Source: Nitrosopumilales archaeon | GTDB taxonomy: Archaea > Thermoproteota > Nitrososphaeria > Nitrososphaerales > Nitrosopumilaceae | Assembly: GCA_025350175.1 (NCBI GenBank) | Contig: JANXYF010000191.1 | Span: forward strand, 1-6,375 | Direction of reading: 5' to 3' | DNA: 6,375 nt | In this document: piece by piece, positions 5,310 to 6,375 of the stretch | Layout of the letters: the number at the start of each line of letters is the position of its first letter | Numbering within the stretch: the stretch's first letter is position 1 | Translations under genes and position numbers: made by a program | The notes under the pieces: generated by a model | What the model saw: only the letters and a program-made list of their open reading frames with translations | Told to the model about the DNA's origin: nothing | Database searches by the model: none

Positions 5310-6375
5310 ATGTCAAATGCAGTAGAACAAGTAACTACCACAATGCCACCTGCACTACTGGTCTCGGCATCATATGATGGAATGAAAAAATGTGCGGTAC
5401 TAAAATTTTACGAACCAAAATCGCAGACACTAAAACTTTGGTATGACAACACTGGTCACAAACCATATTGTTACTCAAAATTAGATCCTGAAGAATTAAA
5501 ATTTTTATCTAGTAGGACAGATGTTTTAAAGCTAGAGCGTGTTGAACGACAAGATTTGCTAAAAGATAGACTGATCAATGTTACAAAAATTACAGTCTCA
5601 GATCCACTTGCAATTGGAGGAACCCAGACTGACAAGAGCATACGAAATACAATGGAGACATGGGAATCTGACATAAAATATTATGAGAATTATTTGTATG
5701 ACAATTCCCTAATTGTTGGAAGATACTATAGTGTTGAGGACGGCAAACTCAAGGAATACAACTATCCAATACCTGATGAGGTCAAGCTTGCACTCAAAGG
5801 TTTGTTGTTTGACAAAGTGACAAACATGGGAATTATAGATTCCAAAGAGTTTCAAAACCACATAAGCGAATGGGCAAACCTTCTCAATCAACCCATACCC
5901 AACATAAAACGGATTACATTTGATATCGAGGTAGAATCCGAGACTGGAAGGCTTCCAGATGCAAAAATTGCAGATAAAAAAATTACGGCAATTGGATTTT
6001 GTGCAAGTGATGATTTCAAGGCAGTCTTTGTTCTAAAAAGAGTAGGACACCAAATGGGAACAAATGAACTTCCAGAAGGGGTCAAGGTTTCGTTCTATGA
6101 AGAAGACAAGGAAGCAGACATGCTAAAAGACGCATTCAAAATTTTAGAAAGTTATCCGTTTGTTATGACATTTAACGGAGATGATTTTGATATGCCGTTT
6201 ATGTACAACAGGGCAGAACGTCTCGGCGTTCCATTAAAAGAGATTCCTCTAATAATGATGCGCGATTCTGCTACGCTGAAAAAAGGAGTACATATAGACT
6301 TGTACCGTACATTTTCTAATCGTTCATTTCAGATCTATGCATTTTCGCACAAGTATAATGATTTTTCATTAAACA
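5310..6375 (+). CDS. polB: Family B DNA polymerase, N-terminal part (truncated by right edge)
   Basis: The 355 codons present cover the N-terminal domain and the start of the proofreading exonuclease of an archaeal replicative family B polymerase. Exo I is FDIEVES (204-210), with the metal-binding Asp205 and Glu207. Exo II is FNGDDFDMPF (288-297), close to the usual YNGDNFD, with Phe for Tyr and Asp for Asn, and retaining the catalytic Asp294. Exo III, the polymerase palm motifs (SLYPSI, DTD) and any C-terminal PCNA-binding motif would lie beyond the window. Residues 1-200 form the N-terminal domain, which in many archaeal enzymes senses template uracil. I cannot confirm the pocket residues by eye. 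The start is the ATG at 5310, 7 bases after the deaminase stop. There is no Shine-Dalgarno sequence, so translation probably depends on coupling with the upstream gene. Confidence 0.92.
   Translation, partial: MSNAVEQVTTTMPPALLVSASYDGMKKCAVLKFYEPKSQTLKLWYDNTGHKPYCYSKLDPEELKFLSSRTDVLKLERVERQDLLKDRLINVTKITVSDPLAIGGTQTDKSIRNTMETWESDIKYYENYLYDNSLIVGRYYSVEDGKLKEYNYPIPDEVKLALKGLLFDKVTNMGIIDSKEFQNHISEWANLLNQPIPNIKRITFDIEVESETGRLPDAKIADKKITAIGFCASDDFKAVFVLKRVGHQMGTNELPEGVKVSFYEEDKEADMLKDAFKILESYPFVMTFNGDDFDMPFMYNRAERLGVPLKEIPLIMMRDSATLKKGVHIDLYRTFSNRSFQIYAFSHKYNDFSLN

Noticed and set aside
5471..6085. Minus-strand frames opposite the DNA polymerase gene
   Set aside because: The plus strand encodes clear exonuclease motifs I and II, so these are shadows.

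Overview
The window most likely comes from an ammonia-oxidising archaeon of the Nitrososphaerota (Thaumarchaeota), probably a Nitrosopumilus-like lineage. The evidence is an AT-rich genome, an exported protein with the PEFG C-terminal sorting signal typical of this phylum, a family B DNA polymerase with archaeal exonuclease motifs, a Hef/FANCM-type helicase and a stand-alone Lrp/AsnC ligand-binding domain. Starts lack Shine-Dalgarno sequences, are often TTG or GTG, and several have a TATA-like box 22-32 bases upstream, as expected for leaderless archaeal transcripts.

Layout from left to right. (1) A multi-pass membrane protein on the minus strand, cut by the left edge (1-439). (2) About 420 bases without a convincing gene (440-861). 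This stretch contains a set of nested complementary segments that look like a structured RNA on the minus strand (about 544-781), with a TATA-like box at its expected promoter position. (3) A minus-strand gene run: AsnC-type domain (1455-1709), an unrecognised 131-residue protein (992-1387) and an overlapping 46-residue CxxC protein (862-1002). (4) A plus-strand gene of unknown function (about 1865-2287), divergent from the AsnC gene. It is convergent, with only 7 bases between, with (5) a minus-strand secreted PEFG-CTERM protein (2295-3068). (6) A Hef-like DNA helicase on the minus strand (3139-4647) that ends in a likely PCNA-binding motif. (7) Divergent from it, a plus-strand pair: dCMP deaminase (4766-5302) and, 7 bases later, the N-terminal part of family B DNA polymerase (5310 to the right edge).

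The right half is a DNA replication and repair neighbourhood. The deaminase supplies dUMP for thymidylate synthesis, the polymerase copies or repairs DNA, and the helicase remodels forks and is probably tethered to the sliding clamp. The left half is ordinary small-gene territory apart from the putative RNA, which is the least explained element in the window. I could not assign it to RNase P, SRP or 5S RNA by eye. No CRISPR array, insertion sequence, tRNA or rRNA gene was seen.
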